Positions 9,247-18,315 of a stretch of DNA of 64,000 nucleotides are shown here, piece after piece. The notes beneath the pieces were generated by a model, which searched no databases, had not been told where the DNA came from, and saw only the letters and a program-made list of their open reading frames with translations. The translations under genes and the position numbers were made by a program. Origin of the DNA: Rothia mucilaginosa (GTDB taxonomy: Bacteria; Actinomycetota; Actinomycetes; Actinomycetales; Micrococcaceae); contig NZ_JVSP01000001.1 in assembly GCF_001061665.1 (NCBI RefSeq), forward strand, positions 35,349 to 99,348, in the 5' to 3' direction. The first letter of the stretch is position 1, and each line of letters starts with the position of its first letter.

Positions 9247-10131
9247 CTACACCTGGCAGCCGGGGCACCAGTAGAGCTTGCGTCCGGCGATTTCTTCCAT
9301 GCGGATGGTGGTGCCGCATCGCGGGCACGCCTCGCCCTGGTGCTTGTACACGTAGTTCGCGTGCTCGGGCCAGGCCTCAGTTTCGGGAATACCGGGGCGG
9401 TCCTCGGGCTCGGTGGTGATGATGCGACCCACGCGCACGCCAATGACGAGCAGGTGCTTGTTGTCTTCCCAGAGGCGCTTGAGCTCGTCGTCGCTCAGGC
9501 TCTTGCCGGGGCGCAGCGGGTCAATTTCCTGGCGGTACAGCGACTCGGCGCGGAAGATATTGCCCACGCCCGAAATGGCGGCCTGGTCCATGAGGATCAC
9601 GCCGATGGGGCGTCCGCTCTTGCGGGCCGCGCGGTAGAAGCGTTCGGGGTCGGCGTCGGAGTTGAGCGGGTCCGGGCCCAACTTGGAGCGGACGGTGCGC
9701 ACCTCCTCCGGGGTGAGCACGCGGCAAATGGTGGGCCCAACCAGGTCGGCCCAGCCGTGCTCCGAAACGATGCGGCAACGCACGGTGCTCTTCGGTTCGG
9801 GAGGACCGGCGTAGGGCTGCTCCTCCCCCGCAGCGTATTCCTTCTCACCAATCTTGCGAGGCGCGCCGATGCTCGAAGCACCCGTGAACGTCTCGTCGCC
9901 CCCGAAGGTCCAGTTACCGTAAATACCCAGGTGCACGTTCAGGGTCAGCTCGTTATCGAAGGTCACGAACAGGTGCTTGCCGTGCGCGTAGGCGCCGGCG
10001 ATAACGTGCCCGTCCAGCAGGGCCGCCCCATCGGTGAAGCGTCCCTGCGGGGAGCTGACGCGCACGCGCTCGCCGGTGAAGACGTCACTGATTTGGCGGG
10101 CGATACGGTGGATGGAGTGGCCTTCGGGCAC
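9247..10131 (-). CDS. nei2: Nei2-type DNA glycosylase/AP lyase (endonuclease VIII family)
   Basis: A 294-residue Fpg/Nei-family base-excision repair enzyme that removes oxidised bases and cleaves the abasic site. The mature N-terminus PEGHSIHR supplies the catalytic Pro2 and Glu3; Nei2 proteins of actinobacteria share the PEGH start and the following VSSPQGRF. The helix-two-turns-helix region (IGVILMDQAAISGVGNIFRA) lies near 185-205, and a four-cysteine zinc finger closes the protein (CPRCG near 270 and CPGCQV at the end). The segment with GEKEYAAGEEQPYAGP near 90-105 is longer than usual. Rightward neighbours rpiB and pepN match the Rv2464c locus of Mycobacterium. This is one of two Fpg/Nei genes in the window (see mutM). 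Confidence 0.93.
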   Translation of the reverse strand: MPEGHSIHRIARQISDVFTGERVRVSSPQGRFTDGAALLDGHVIAGAYAHGKHLFVTFDNELTLNVHLGIYGNWTFGGDETFTGASSIGAPRKIGEKEYAAGEEQPYAGPPEPKSTVRCRIVSEHGWADLVGPTICRVLTPEEVRTVRSKLGPDPLNSDADPERFYRAARKSGRPIGVILMDQAAISGVGNIFRAESLYRQEIDPLRPGKSLSDDELKRLWEDNKHLLVIGVRVGRIITTEPEDRPGIPETEAWPEHANYVYKHQGEACPRCGTTIRMEEIAGRKLYWCPGCQV

Positions 10132-10213
10132 GGGTTCTCCTCGAAAACTTGTCGGCTAGAAATAGTGCGGGTGGGCCCGATAGAAATCGGGGGTCGTGAA
10201 AAACGGGGCGTGA

Positions 10214-10260
10214 AAACGCCTTTGGCGCATAGCCTGCGCTATGTACCAAAGGCGTTCAAA
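10214..10260 (-). terminator. rpiB terminator
   Basis: AACGCCTTTGG pairs with CCAAAGGCGTT, with an inner CATAGC/GCTATG stem. On the minus strand TTTTC follows. Confidence 0.8.
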
Positions 10261-10263
10261 ACT

Positions 10264-10755
10264 TTAGGCGGCGTCAATCTGCTTGCCGGCAATCGCGCCG
10301 GTCTGCTCGTACTCGGCCAGCTGGCCGATGCGGCGTGCGTGACGCTCCTCGTTGGTCCAGGGGGTAACCAGGAAGATCTTGATAATCTCCAGGGCTTCTT
10401 CCTTGCTGTGCTGACGGCCGCCCACGGCTACCACCTGCGCGTTGTTGTGCTCGCGGGCCAAGGCCGCAGTGTCGTGGTTCCAGGCCAGGGCCGCGCGGAT
10501 GCCCTCCACCTTGTTGGCGGCCATCTGTTCGCCGTTACCACTGCCGCCCAGCACGATGCCGAGAGAGTCCAGGCCGGCCTCACGGTCGCGCTTCACGCCC
10601 AGGGCGGCGTTGATGCAGAACGAGGGGTAGTCGTCCAGCGGGTCGTAGTCGGCGGGGCCGTGGTCAATCATCTCGTAGCCCTCGGCGGTGAGGGACTCGA
10701 TCAGGTAGTGGCTCAGTTCGAGGCCTGCGTGGTCGGTTGCGATGTGTACGCGCAT
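10264..10755 (-). CDS. rpiB: Ribose-5-phosphate isomerase B
   Basis: RpiB (163 residues) interconverts ribose-5-phosphate and ribulose-5-phosphate in the non-oxidative pentose phosphate pathway. Family features are MRVHIATDHAGLELSHYL at the start, the YPSFCINAA region and LGGSGNGEQMAANKVEGIRAAL. In actinobacterial RpiB the base is a Glu in GSGNGEQ rather than the Cys seen in E. coli, and Glu is present here. I use the ATG at 10755 because CAGGAGAGCACC precedes it; the frame extends upstream to 10830 without family similarity. It is oriented the same way as nei2 and ends in its own terminator, and is divergent from pepN. Confidence 0.95.
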   Translation of the reverse strand: MRVHIATDHAGLELSHYLIESLTAEGYEMIDHGPADYDPLDDYPSFCINAALGVKRDREAGLDSLGIVLGGSGNGEQMAANKVEGIRAALAWNHDTAALAREHNNAQVVAVGGRQHSKEEALEIIKIFLVTPWTNEERHARRIGQLAEYEQTGAIAGKQIDAA

Positions 10756-11160
10756 GGTGCTCTCCTGGTGTGGTGTTGCGTGCGGCTCGGGGCGGCAATG
10801 GCCGGGTCGAGGCACGCCTCGCATCCTCAATTGGGATGTTTTCCCCCGATTCGGTTCGGGGTTTCTCTTAGTCTGTACCTACTAACTGTAGCGAATTCGC
10901 GCGGGTTCGGGTAATGGGGAGCCCCGCCCACCCCGCCCGCATACGGTAAACTGTGGGATATGGCACTTTGCGGTGTCCCGATGCGTAGCGCCCGCGAGAA
11001 AACACCACCCGCAGCGCTCAGACGCAACCCCGGCAAGCCCTGACAGCATTGAGCGAGTCCAACGGCGCGGCGGATGCGCACGCCCGGGCACCGCGTCGGC
11101 GTGTCAGGACGGCACGCCGCGCCACCGTCCGCCGTGTCACTTCTATGGAGAGGGAATCCA
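10756..11160. other. Divergent rpiB/pepN intergenic region
   Basis: No gene supported over 405 bases. It should hold both promoters. A short inverted repeat, CATCC-TCAATT-GGATG (about 10823-10838), is followed by TTTT on the plus strand and could be a weak hairpin. No operator family is recognised. Confidence 0.4.
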
Positions 11161-13710
11161 ATGCCCGGCCTAAACCTAACCCGCGATGAGGCGATTGAGC
11201 GCGCATCCATTATTAAGCGCGTTCACTCTTACCATATCTTCCTCGACCTGCGCACCGATCAGGATGTCTTCACCTCGAACGTTGAAATCCGTTTCGACGC
11301 TCAGGAAGGTGCCTCGACCTTTATCGACGCCATCACCTCCTCGGTCAAGTCCATTAACCTCAATGGCGAAGAGCTCAGCACCGACCTGGCTGACGGCGAG
11401 CGCATCCAGCTGCCGAACCTGGCCGCCGAGAACGTTCTGAAGATCGAAGCCGAGATGTTCTACACCAACACCGGTGAGGGTCTGCACCGCTTCGTGGACC
11501 CCGCCGACGGCGAGATTTACCTGTACTCCCAGTTTGAGGTGCCGGACTCCCGCCGCGTGTTCCCCGTCTTCGAGCAGCCCGATCTGAAGGCCACCTTCGA
11601 GTTTGAGGTGCGCGTACCCTCGCACTGGGTGGTTGTGTCGAACCAGCCCGAGGTGAAGGTTGAGCCGAAGGACTGCGGTTGCGGCCGCGCCAACACCTGG
11701 TACTTCAAGCCGACCCCGCGCATGTCCTCGTACATCACCGCAATCGTGGCCGGCCCCTACGAGAAGATCACCAGCGAGCTGACTAACTCCGAGGGTCGCG
11801 TGATTCCGCTGGGCGTGTACGCCCGTAAGTCCCTCATGCCCTTCGTTGATGCCGAGGACATGTTTGAGCTGACCCGCCAGGGCTTCGAGTTCTACGAGGA
11901 GCAGTTCAAGACCCCCTACCCCTTCGAGAAGTACGACCAGCTGTTCGTGCCCGAATTCAACGCCGGCGCGATGGAGAACGCGGGCTGCGTGACCTACCTG
12001 GAGACCTACGTCTTCCGCTCCAAGGTTGCGGAGGCTCTGCGTGAGCGCCGCGCCATCACCGTTCTGCACGAGCTGGCCCACATGTGGTTCGGCGACCTGG
12101 TCACCATGAAATGGTGGAACGACCTGTGGCTGAACGAGTCCTTCGCGGAGTTCATGTCTACCCTGGCCGCCGCGGAGAACACCCGCTATGCCAAGGAGGC
12201 GTGGGCTACCTTCTCCGCTTCGGAGAAGACCTGGGCCTACCGCCAGGACCAGCTGTCCTCGACCCACCCGATTGTGGCCGAGATTCGCGACCTCGCCGAC
12301 GTTCAGGTGAACTTCGACGGCATCACCTACGCAAAGGGTGCCTCGGTGCTGCGTCAGATGGTGGCTTGGGTTGGTCAGGAGAACTTCATGGCCGCACTGA
12401 AGGTGTACTTCGATAAGCACAGCTGGGGCAACACCGTGCTGGACGACCTGCTGGTGGAGCTGGAGCGCACCTCCGGCCGCGACGTGCGTGCGTGGAGCGC
12501 CAAGTGGCTTGAGACCGCCGGCGTAAACACCCTGGCCGTTGAGGTTGAGAACGACGAGGCGGGCAACATTTCGAACCTGGGTATCCGCCAGTCCTACGCC
12601 GAGGGCTTCGAGACCCTGCGCCCGCACCGCGCCGTGATTGGTTTCTACAACCTGGTGGACGGCAAGCTGACCCGCACCGACCGCATCGAGCTGGACATCG
12701 ACGGCGAGCTGACCGTGGTCGAGGAGGCTGTCGGCAAGAAGCGCCCCGACCTGCTGCTGCTGAACGATGAGGACCTGGCCTACGCCAAGATTCGCCTGGA
12801 CGGGCGCTCCATCGAGACCGCTATCAAGCACCTGGGCGACATCGATTCCTCCGTGGCTCGCGGCGTGGTCTGGGGTTCGCTCTGGGACACCGTGCGTGAC
12901 GCTCAGATGCCGGCCCGCAAGTACGTTGACCTGGTGCTGAACAACATCGGTAAGGAGACCAACTCCACCGCTCTGCGCACCCAGATTAACAACCTGTCCG
13001 TTACCCTGCACTCCTTCGTGGCTCCTGAGGCTCGCGAGGAGACCCGCCACCGTGCAGCTGACCGTCTCTGGGAGCTGGCCAAGGCCGCTGAGCCCGACTC
13101 GGATGCTCAGCTGCAGCTGCTGCAGGCGTTCATCAACCAGACCCGCACCGAGGAGCAGTACGACAACGTGCAGCGCCTCTTCGAGGGCGAACTGACCCTT
13201 GAGGGCCTGGACATTGACGCCGACCTGCGCTGGAACCTGGTGTGCCGCCTGGCAACCGGTGGCCGTTTCTCCGCCGAGCAGATTGCCGAGGAGCTGGAGA
13301 ACGACAACACCGCGAACGGCCAGCAGTACGCCGCCCAGGCGTACGCGTCGATTCCGACTGCGGAGGCAAAGGCCGAGTACTGGAACAAGATCATGGTGAC
13401 CGGCGAGCTGTCGAACATGATTCAGCGTTACGCTATTTCCGGTTTCAAGTCCGGCAAACCCGAGCTGATCGCCCAGTACGATGAGCCGTACTTCGAGCAG
13501 ATTGAGGGCATTTGGCGTTCGCGTTCGCACGAGATTTCGATGCAGATCATTGGTGGCATGTACCCGAGCGTGCCGACCGCTGAGCTACTGGAGCGTACCG
13601 AGGCGTACCTGGCTTCCCTGCCCGAGGATGCTGCGGCTCTGTACCGTCAGATTGCGGAGGCGCGCGACGGCGTGGCTCGTGCACTGAAGGTTCAGGCCGC
13701 CGATATCTAG
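11161..13710 (+). CDS. pepN: Aminopeptidase N (M1 family zinc metallopeptidase)
   Basis: An 849-residue cytosolic M1 aminopeptidase that trims N-terminal residues from peptides, probably including products of Clp proteolysis. The exopeptidase motif GAMEN is at 269-273. The zinc site is HELAH with His303, His307 and Glu326 (in NESFAEF). The C-terminal third is the ERAP1-like helical domain (from about 530). Length matches actinobacterial PepN. I use the ATG at 11161, seven bases after GGAGAGGG; the frame is open further upstream but without family similarity. Its position next to rpiB and nei2 matches Rv2467. A strong terminator follows at 13795. There is no signal peptide. Confidence 0.97.
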   Translation: MPGLNLTRDEAIERASIIKRVHSYHIFLDLRTDQDVFTSNVEIRFDAQEGASTFIDAITSSVKSINLNGEELSTDLADGERIQLPNLAAENVLKIEAEMFYTNTGEGLHRFVDPADGEIYLYSQFEVPDSRRVFPVFEQPDLKATFEFEVRVPSHWVVVSNQPEVKVEPKDCGCGRANTWYFKPTPRMSSYITAIVAGPYEKITSELTNSEGRVIPLGVYARKSLMPFVDAEDMFELTRQGFEFYEEQFKTPYPFEKYDQLFVPEFNAGAMENAGCVTYLETYVFRSKVAEALRERRAITVLHELAHMWFGDLVTMKWWNDLWLNESFAEFMSTLAAAENTRYAKEAWATFSASEKTWAYRQDQLSSTHPIVAEIRDLADVQVNFDGITYAKGASVLRQMVAWVGQENFMAALKVYFDKHSWGNTVLDDLLVELERTSGRDVRAWSAKWLETAGVNTLAVEVENDEAGNISNLGIRQSYAEGFETLRPHRAVIGFYNLVDGKLTRTDRIELDIDGELTVVEEAVGKKRPDLLLLNDEDLAYAKIRLDGRSIETAIKHLGDIDSSVARGVVWGSLWDTVRDAQMPARKYVDLVLNNIGKETNSTALRTQINNLSVTLHSFVAPEAREETRHRAADRLWELAKAAEPDSDAQLQLLQAFINQTRTEEQYDNVQRLFEGELTLEGLDIDADLRWNLVCRLATGGRFSAEQIAEELENDNTANGQQYAAQAYASIPTAEAKAEYWNKIMVTGELSNMIQRYAISGFKSGKPELIAQYDEPYFEQIEGIWRSRSHEISMQIIGGMYPSVPTAELLERTEAYLASLPEDAAALYRQIAEARDGVARALKVQAADI

Positions 13711-13794
13711 TCGTGTTGCTTTAGGCATCAACCCGTTGGCACGGCGGTGCGCGTGAGCGGCTCCCCGAGTCGCTCGGTGCACGCCGCACCCGAG

Positions 13795-13847
13795 ACACCC
13801 CCTCTCCCCCCAGGCATCCGCACGATGCCGGGGCGGAGGGGGTGTTT
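13795..13847 (+). terminator. pepN terminator
   Basis: ACACCCCCTC pairs with GAGGGGGTGT, with further C/G-rich inner pairing including GGCATC/GATGCC, followed by TTT. The remaining gap to 14067 holds no supported gene; positions 13965-14030 are AT-rich and include GCATATTTTTCAGTGTTTTT. Confidence 0.8.
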
Positions 13848-14055
13848 CCGTGCCCGAGATATGCCCGAGAGAGCGTCGGCTCCCGGCACCCGAGCGGGGA
13901 AACGGGGCGGGGACCGAAGGGGTTCGAATCCGGAGGGAGGGATTCGGAGGGAGCCTGAACCTGGGCACACAAATTATCGGCACTCGGGTGCATATTTTTC
14001 AGTGTTTTTGCTTAAACCCCTCGGAAAAGCTCTCCACTTGGGGTTGAACCTACCG

Positions 14056-14061
14056 TACACT
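14056..14061 (+). promoter_or_regulatory. -10 box giving a probable leaderless start
   Basis: TACACT ends seven bases before the ATG at 14068, so transcription would start at or next to the start codon. No Shine-Dalgarno sequence precedes the ATG. Leaderless mRNAs are common in actinobacteria. It lies inside a small inverted repeat (CCTAC...GTAGG). Confidence 0.5.
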
Positions 14062-14067
14062 GTAGGT

Positions 14068-15231
14068 ATGTCTTCTACCCGGCCCCATTTCAAACGCGTC
14101 ACCACGGTAGGCGCCGTCCTCGGCGTCTTCGCATTAGGTTCCCTCGGCCTCTACGCCGTCGAGGGCTCCAGCGCCCCCGACGCATCCGCGGCCACCGCCC
14201 AGGCGCTCAACCCGGAATCCCCGGTCGTCGCCTCGACGGACCCGGTGGCAAGCCCCACCGAGAGCCCCTCGGCGGAACTCACCCCCGAAACCGTGGCGCA
14301 GCAGATGGACCGGGTCGCACAGGAGGCCTTCGGGGCGGAGGGCGCGCACCCGGTGGGCGAGGCGCAGAAGCCCTTTACCACCTCCCAGGATGCCGCCGAC
14401 GTCACGGTGCAGCAGTACCAGGGCGGCGTGGTCATGCATACCGCAGCCCATGGCGCGGTGGCCATGCACTCCGGCGTCTACGCGCACTGGTGGAAGCAGC
14501 GCGAGTACAGCGATTTTGCCGGCCTCGAGGGGCTGCCGACCGGCTGGCGCTCCGAGAACGGAATCATCTACACGACTTTCGAGAAGACCGAACTCTACTG
14601 GGACACCGCGATGAACGTGCCCCGAAGCACCACGACTCTGGGCGCGCAGGACGCCCTCGTCATCGGTGACTCGCAGGTTCTGCCGACCTCGTGGGTTGGC
14701 CTGGGCCTTTCCGAGGCGGGCTTCACCTCCCACATGTTCCGGTGCGGCGGCGTTGGCTTCGTGGCCTCCCGCCCCGGCGCCTGCCCCTCCTACTACCAGG
14801 GCGTAATGGAGAGCGTCTGGGCCCTGCCCGGCGGCGCCCCCGGCGTGATTTATCTGGATGCGTCCGGCAACGACATGTACGTCGACGAGGATGAGGCGAA
14901 GGCTACGGAGCAGACGCAGGACCGCCAGACACGGGTCATCCAGCAGCTGCAACGCATGTACCCCTCCTCGAAGATTGTGCTCGGCGGCGTGGTGTCGATG
15001 AGCGAATCCGCCGCGCCCGATCCGCAGAAGGCCCACAAGCGTCACACGGCCAACGAGGCGGCGAAGGTCGTGGCTCAGCAGACCGGCGTACTCTTCATGG
15101 ACACCTCGGACTGGCTGACCCTGTACCTGGCCGAGGGCGATATGGCCGACGGCCTGCACCTGAAGGACGAAACCCAGTACAAGATGGCGGCCCCCTTCGC
15201 CGCGCGGATACGCGAGTTGCTGGCTTCCTAA
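14068..15231 (+). CDS. Exported LGFP-repeat SGNH/GDSL-type hydrolase
   Basis: A 387-residue protein with an N-terminal signal or anchor (about residues 12-35, VGAVLGVFALGSLGLYAVEG) and a Pro/Ser/Thr-rich linker. An LGFP-like region (about 105-190: AVAMHSGVYAHWW, GLPTGW, YTTFEKTELYW) resembles wall-binding repeats. The C-terminal half looks like an SGNH hydrolase: GDS in VIGDSQVLP supplies the nucleophile, SGND the third block, and ADGLHL the Asp-His block near the end. Substrate is unknown; acyl groups on cell-wall glycans are a reasonable guess. Two cysteines (in FRCGG and GACPS) could form a disulfide. I chose 14068 because the sequence before it lacks family features and a -10 box sits seven bases upstream. 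Confidence 0.8.
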   Translation: MSSTRPHFKRVTTVGAVLGVFALGSLGLYAVEGSSAPDASAATAQALNPESPVVASTDPVASPTESPSAELTPETVAQQMDRVAQEAFGAEGAHPVGEAQKPFTTSQDAADVTVQQYQGGVVMHTAAHGAVAMHSGVYAHWWKQREYSDFAGLEGLPTGWRSENGIIYTTFEKTELYWDTAMNVPRSTTTLGAQDALVIGDSQVLPTSWVGLGLSEAGFTSHMFRCGGVGFVASRPGACPSYYQGVMESVWALPGGAPGVIYLDASGNDMYVDEDEAKATEQTQDRQTRVIQQLQRMYPSSKIVLGGVVSMSESAAPDPQKAHKRHTANEAAKVVAQQTGVLFMDTSDWLTLYLAEGDMADGLHLKDETQYKMAAPFAARIRELLAS

Positions 15232-15255
15232 CCCCGCATCTTCTTTTGCATAGCA

Positions 15256-15293
15256 TGAGGCGCCGGAAAGAACCTATCTTTCCGGCGCCTCAC
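15256..15293. terminator. Terminator after the SGNH gene
   Basis: TGAGGCGCCGGAAAG pairs with CTTTCCGGCGCCTCA, a 15-base perfect stem. It stands between converging genes and probably serves both. Confidence 0.85.
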
Positions 15294-15389
15294 GCTACGG
15301 TCAATTATTGGGAGGGTTCATGCAGGGCTCGTCAGGAGCCGCCCTCCGATGCGTCCGGGTTATGGCCGAGACCTATAAACCGAGGAGGT

Positions 15390-15992
15390 CTACGCAGCCA
15401 GGCGCTGGTCCTTCTGTGCCTCGGCGCGTTCGTGGGCGCGCACGCCGTCGGCCAGGCGGCGCTGCTGGCGCTCGCGGGCGGCCTGCTTCTCACGCTGTTC
15501 GGCGGCCCAGGCGACGGGGTCAATGCCCACGGGCTCGTAATGCCACTCACCCACGTAGTCGCGAATCGGGGCCACCCAGGTCACGGGGATGCCTCGGCGC
15601 AGGTACACCTCGTGCTCGTTATCTTCAAAGGCGTGGATGATGCGGTGGCCGTCTGCCTCCAGGGAATCCAGGATGGAGCTCTTCCAGGCGGCGGTGTCGG
15701 ACTGGTCGCGGCCGGGCTTGGCAATCACGTACTTGGGGTTGATGCCGGCGCGGGCGATGAACTCGTTCAGTTCCTTCATGTAGGTGCCGTCGCGGCCGGT
15801 AATCACGGCAATCTGAGCGCCGGTCTGTTCAGCCATATCGCGTACGCTATCGGCCACCTCAACGTTCACGGTGGCGTGGCGGATGGCCTTGAAAAAGCGG
15901 CGGTAGCTGGTGAAGAAACCGCTCAGATACTTGTCCATCTGGTCTCGGTTGCTGGCAAGAGTGCCGTCAATATCGACTGCAATCAGGTCCAT
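15390..15992 (-). CDS. HAD-superfamily hydrolase
   Basis: A 200-residue HAD phosphatase-like protein. Motif I is DIDGTL (Asp nucleophile and acid/base at about 6 and 8), motif II is VITGRDGTY, and a late acidic motif is AFEDNEHE. The C-terminal 40 residues are basic and helical (EQREKQAARERQQRRL), beyond the catalytic domain. I use the ATG at 15992 (MDLIAVDIDG) because the family begins there; its ribosome-binding site is weak and an in-frame GTG lies four codons upstream. Phosphate-ester hydrolysis is expected; the substrate cannot be told from sequence. It may be a 5'(3')-nucleotidase-like or sugar phosphatase. Confidence 0.75.
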   Translation of the reverse strand: MDLIAVDIDGTLASNRDQMDKYLSGFFTSYRRFFKAIRHATVNVEVADSVRDMAEQTGAQIAVITGRDGTYMKELNEFIARAGINPKYVIAKPGRDQSDTAAWKSSILDSLEADGHRIIHAFEDNEHEVYLRRGIPVTWVAPIRDYVGEWHYEPVGIDPVAWAAEQREKQAARERQQRRLADGVRAHERAEAQKDQRLAA

Positions 15993-16289
15993 GAGGGGTC
16001 TCACTTTCAACCCGCGCGGGAGGATGCGCCCGGTGACGGCGCGGCGGAAGATTCCCGTGCGGTGTGGCTGGTTTATCGGTGCGTTTGCCACACCCCGGTG
16101 TGGGTGTAGCCTTTCTAGATTACCTCTTTCCGTAAAGTTTTGTCTCGTCAGCGGTCATATATTAAGCCGTGCTGATCGCTTTTTGGACGCATCTCACCCC
16201 CTTGCAGACCGGGGTCCGCGAGGGAGGTGAAGGACAGAAGCGGGCGCTACGGGCCCGAATACGACGATTATGCGCCCTAGAGCGAGGAA

Positions 16290-17144
16290 CTAGAGCAGGG
16301 AACCGGAGCCACGGCGCACCAGCACCATGCCGGCCGGTGCCACGATGCGCAGCCACTCGTCCGAGCCCACGCGGGCGGCGAAGACGGGAAGCTCACCGGT
16401 AAAGCCCTCGGGGATGAAACCGTACACGCGCAGAGCAAAGGCGGCACCGGTGGGAACCTGCACGCCGTCAAAGGCAGGCAGGTACTCCAGCACCATGGGC
16501 GAGGACCAGATGCGAGAGCGTACCGTCGTCAGAACCGCAGCCCCCGGGTTCTCGGGCAGGGCGCGGTCCACGGCCTCCAGGCCCTCGGCGGTGGCTCGGG
16601 CAAACTCCTCGACCGGCACGGTGCCCACCTCGGACCAGCCGCGCACGGGGGTTGCCTTACCGGTCCAGCCGGCGTTGACGGTCACCGGGGGCATGTAGAG
16701 CACGAGCTCGGGGTTCTGCTGCCCCTCGGCGCTCTGCTGCTCGGCTCCCTGCTGTTCGGCCTGCTTCTGCAGCCGAGCCAGGCGTTCCTGCAGGGCCTGG
16801 GCCCGGACCGTCATGTCCAGGGCGGATTCGGCGGCGAGGTGCAAGGCGCGCATCCCCATGATGACGGGTGCGGTCGAGGAAGCGTCCTCGGGCTCCAGGG
16901 AGCAGGCGAAGACTGCCAGCACGCGGCCGCGGGCGGTCAGGCGGATCGCCGCATCCGGGTTTACGGCCAGAGCGCGGGAGATGTAGGTGGCCAGGTCCTT
17001 CACCACGGCGGCGCCGTGCGCGCCTCCGGGTAGGATCAGGTAGGGCTCCTCCACGCCTTCGTGGGGGTTGTACTTGAGCTCGATGGGGGCGCGGGTGCCG
17101 TCTTCAGCGGCGGGTGCGGGATTCTTCTCGGACGGGGTGCTCAT
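16290..17144 (-). CDS. Hypothetical cytosolic protein, 284 residues
   Basis: I do not recognise a named family. The product is soluble, with no signal peptide or membrane helix. The first 25 residues are Pro/Ala/Glu-rich. A domain follows with YLILPGGAHGAAVVKDL and IRLTARGRVLAVFACSLE, then a Gln/Ala-rich coiled or linker segment (about 118-150, LQERLARLQKQAEQQGAEQQ). A second domain contains GWSEVGTVPVEEFARAT and ends in WLRIVAPAGMVLVRRGSGSLL. The spacing suggests two related alpha/beta domains with a helical linker. It is divergent from tesB, 128 bases away, and its ATG is preceded by AAGGAGCTACG. Function unknown. Confidence 0.7.
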   Translation of the reverse strand: MSTPSEKNPAPAAEDGTRAPIELKYNPHEGVEEPYLILPGGAHGAAVVKDLATYISRALAVNPDAAIRLTARGRVLAVFACSLEPEDASSTAPVIMGMRALHLAAESALDMTVRAQALQERLARLQKQAEQQGAEQQSAEGQQNPELVLYMPPVTVNAGWTGKATPVRGWSEVGTVPVEEFARATAEGLEAVDRALPENPGAAVLTTVRSRIWSSPMVLEYLPAFDGVQVPTGAAFALRVYGFIPEGFTGELPVFAARVGSDEWLRIVAPAGMVLVRRGSGSLL

Positions 17145-17272
17145 CGTAGCTCCTTGGGTTATTCTCTATCTCTTCGCTCCGAGGCGGTCGGTGCAGGCCG
17201 CGCGCGTCTCAGAGTGTGCCTTCCCACTCTACGCCACCTTCGGCCCCTCTGAAAACGTGGGAAAATGAAAGC

Positions 17273-18181
17273 ATGATTAAGCCCACTGTGACTCAGAACC
17301 TCATGCGGATGCTGGACCTCTCCCCCGTCGAGGCGGCGCCCGCCTCCTTCGGCAGCGATGAGGTACTCAGCGGCGTGACGCTCACCCGCGAGCAGCCTCG
17401 TACCTTTGGCGGCCAGGTGCTCGCCCAGTCGATTATTGCCGCCGACCGTACGGTTGAGGGGAAGGCCCTGCACTCCATCCACGCGTACTTCCTGCGCCCC
17501 GGGGATATTGAACGGGAGCTGTTCTTCTCCACGCAGCGCCTGAACGATAGCCGCTCCTTCTCGACCCGCCGCGTGCAGGTGTTCCAGGATGAGGCACCCA
17601 TGTTCTCGGCGATTATGTCTTTCCAGGCTGAGAGCCGCGGCCCCGAGCACACCGCAGTGACCATGCCTGATGTCCCGGACCCCGAGTCCCTGCCGAAGGT
17701 CAGCGACTACCTGGGCGAGTTGCCGCATCCGATTGCGCAGGCGGTGGCGTGGGAGCGCCCGATTGATATGCGCCACGTGGATGCGCCCCTGTACACTCAG
17801 CCGGATTCCTCCTCGACGGAGCCGCGTGCCTGCGTGTGGTTCAAGACCTTTGACCGCCTGGTGCACGCTGATGGTTCTGAGGCCTCGGAGGCGGAGCACC
17901 GCGCCGCTATCGCCTATGCTTCGGATTATCTGCCGTTGGAGCCGGCTCTGCGCCGTCACGGCAAGTTTTGGCTGGAGCCGGGCCTCAAGAGCGCCTCACT
18001 GGATCACGCGATGTGGTTCCACCGTTCGGCGCGCGCCGACGAGTGGTTGCTGTACGTGCTGGATTCCCCGAGTGCCCAGGGTGGCAGGATGCTCGCGCAG
18101 GGTTCGATTTTCAATCGTTCCGGTGAGCTGGTGGCGACCGTGGCGCAGGAAATGATGTTCCGTCTGCCGGAATATCGATAA
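17273..18181 (+). CDS. tesB: Acyl-CoA thioesterase II
   Basis: TesB (302 residues) hydrolyses medium- and long-chain acyl-CoA to free acid and CoA. It has the double hot-dog layout: the first half contains RTFGGQVLAQSIIAAD and ALHSIHAYFLRPGD, the second half SLDHAMWFHRSARADEWLLY and GRMLAQGSIFNRSGELVATV, all typical of the family. The second-half Asp and His/Ser residues that form the active site are present. Length fits the family (about 285-300). The ATG at 17273 has only a weak GGGAAA before it. A hairpin follows at 18239. Its link to the ole genes elsewhere in the window (both use acyl-CoA) is speculative. Confidence 0.94.
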   Translation: MIKPTVTQNLMRMLDLSPVEAAPASFGSDEVLSGVTLTREQPRTFGGQVLAQSIIAADRTVEGKALHSIHAYFLRPGDIERELFFSTQRLNDSRSFSTRRVQVFQDEAPMFSAIMSFQAESRGPEHTAVTMPDVPDPESLPKVSDYLGELPHPIAQAVAWERPIDMRHVDAPLYTQPDSSSTEPRACVWFKTFDRLVHADGSEASEAEHRAAIAYASDYLPLEPALRRHGKFWLEPGLKSASLDHAMWFHRSARADEWLLYVLDSPSAQGGRMLAQGSIFNRSGELVATVAQEMMFRLPEYR

Positions 18182-18238
18182 AGCGGAGCACCGCTAGAGT
18201 TTCGGCGCTACGAGAGCGTAAAACGTCAGAGCATACAG

Positions 18239-18274
18239 AAAGACCGTGTGAGGTGGTTGTCTCACACGGTCTTT
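18239..18274. terminator. Terminator between tesB and the HdeD-like gene
   Basis: AAAGACCGTGTGAG pairs with CTCACACGGTCTTT around GTGGTTGT; it is flanked by A on the left and T on the right, so it works in both directions for the converging genes. Confidence 0.85.
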
Positions 18275-18315
18275 CTTATGTTCTAGTGTACGTTCTAGAC
18301 GGGGCGAAGAAGCTC

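Noticed and set aside
16180-16222. Terminator TCACCCCCTT...GAGGGAGGTGA
   Set aside because: The arms match imperfectly and no T tract follows on the strand of the adjacent gene, so I left it out.
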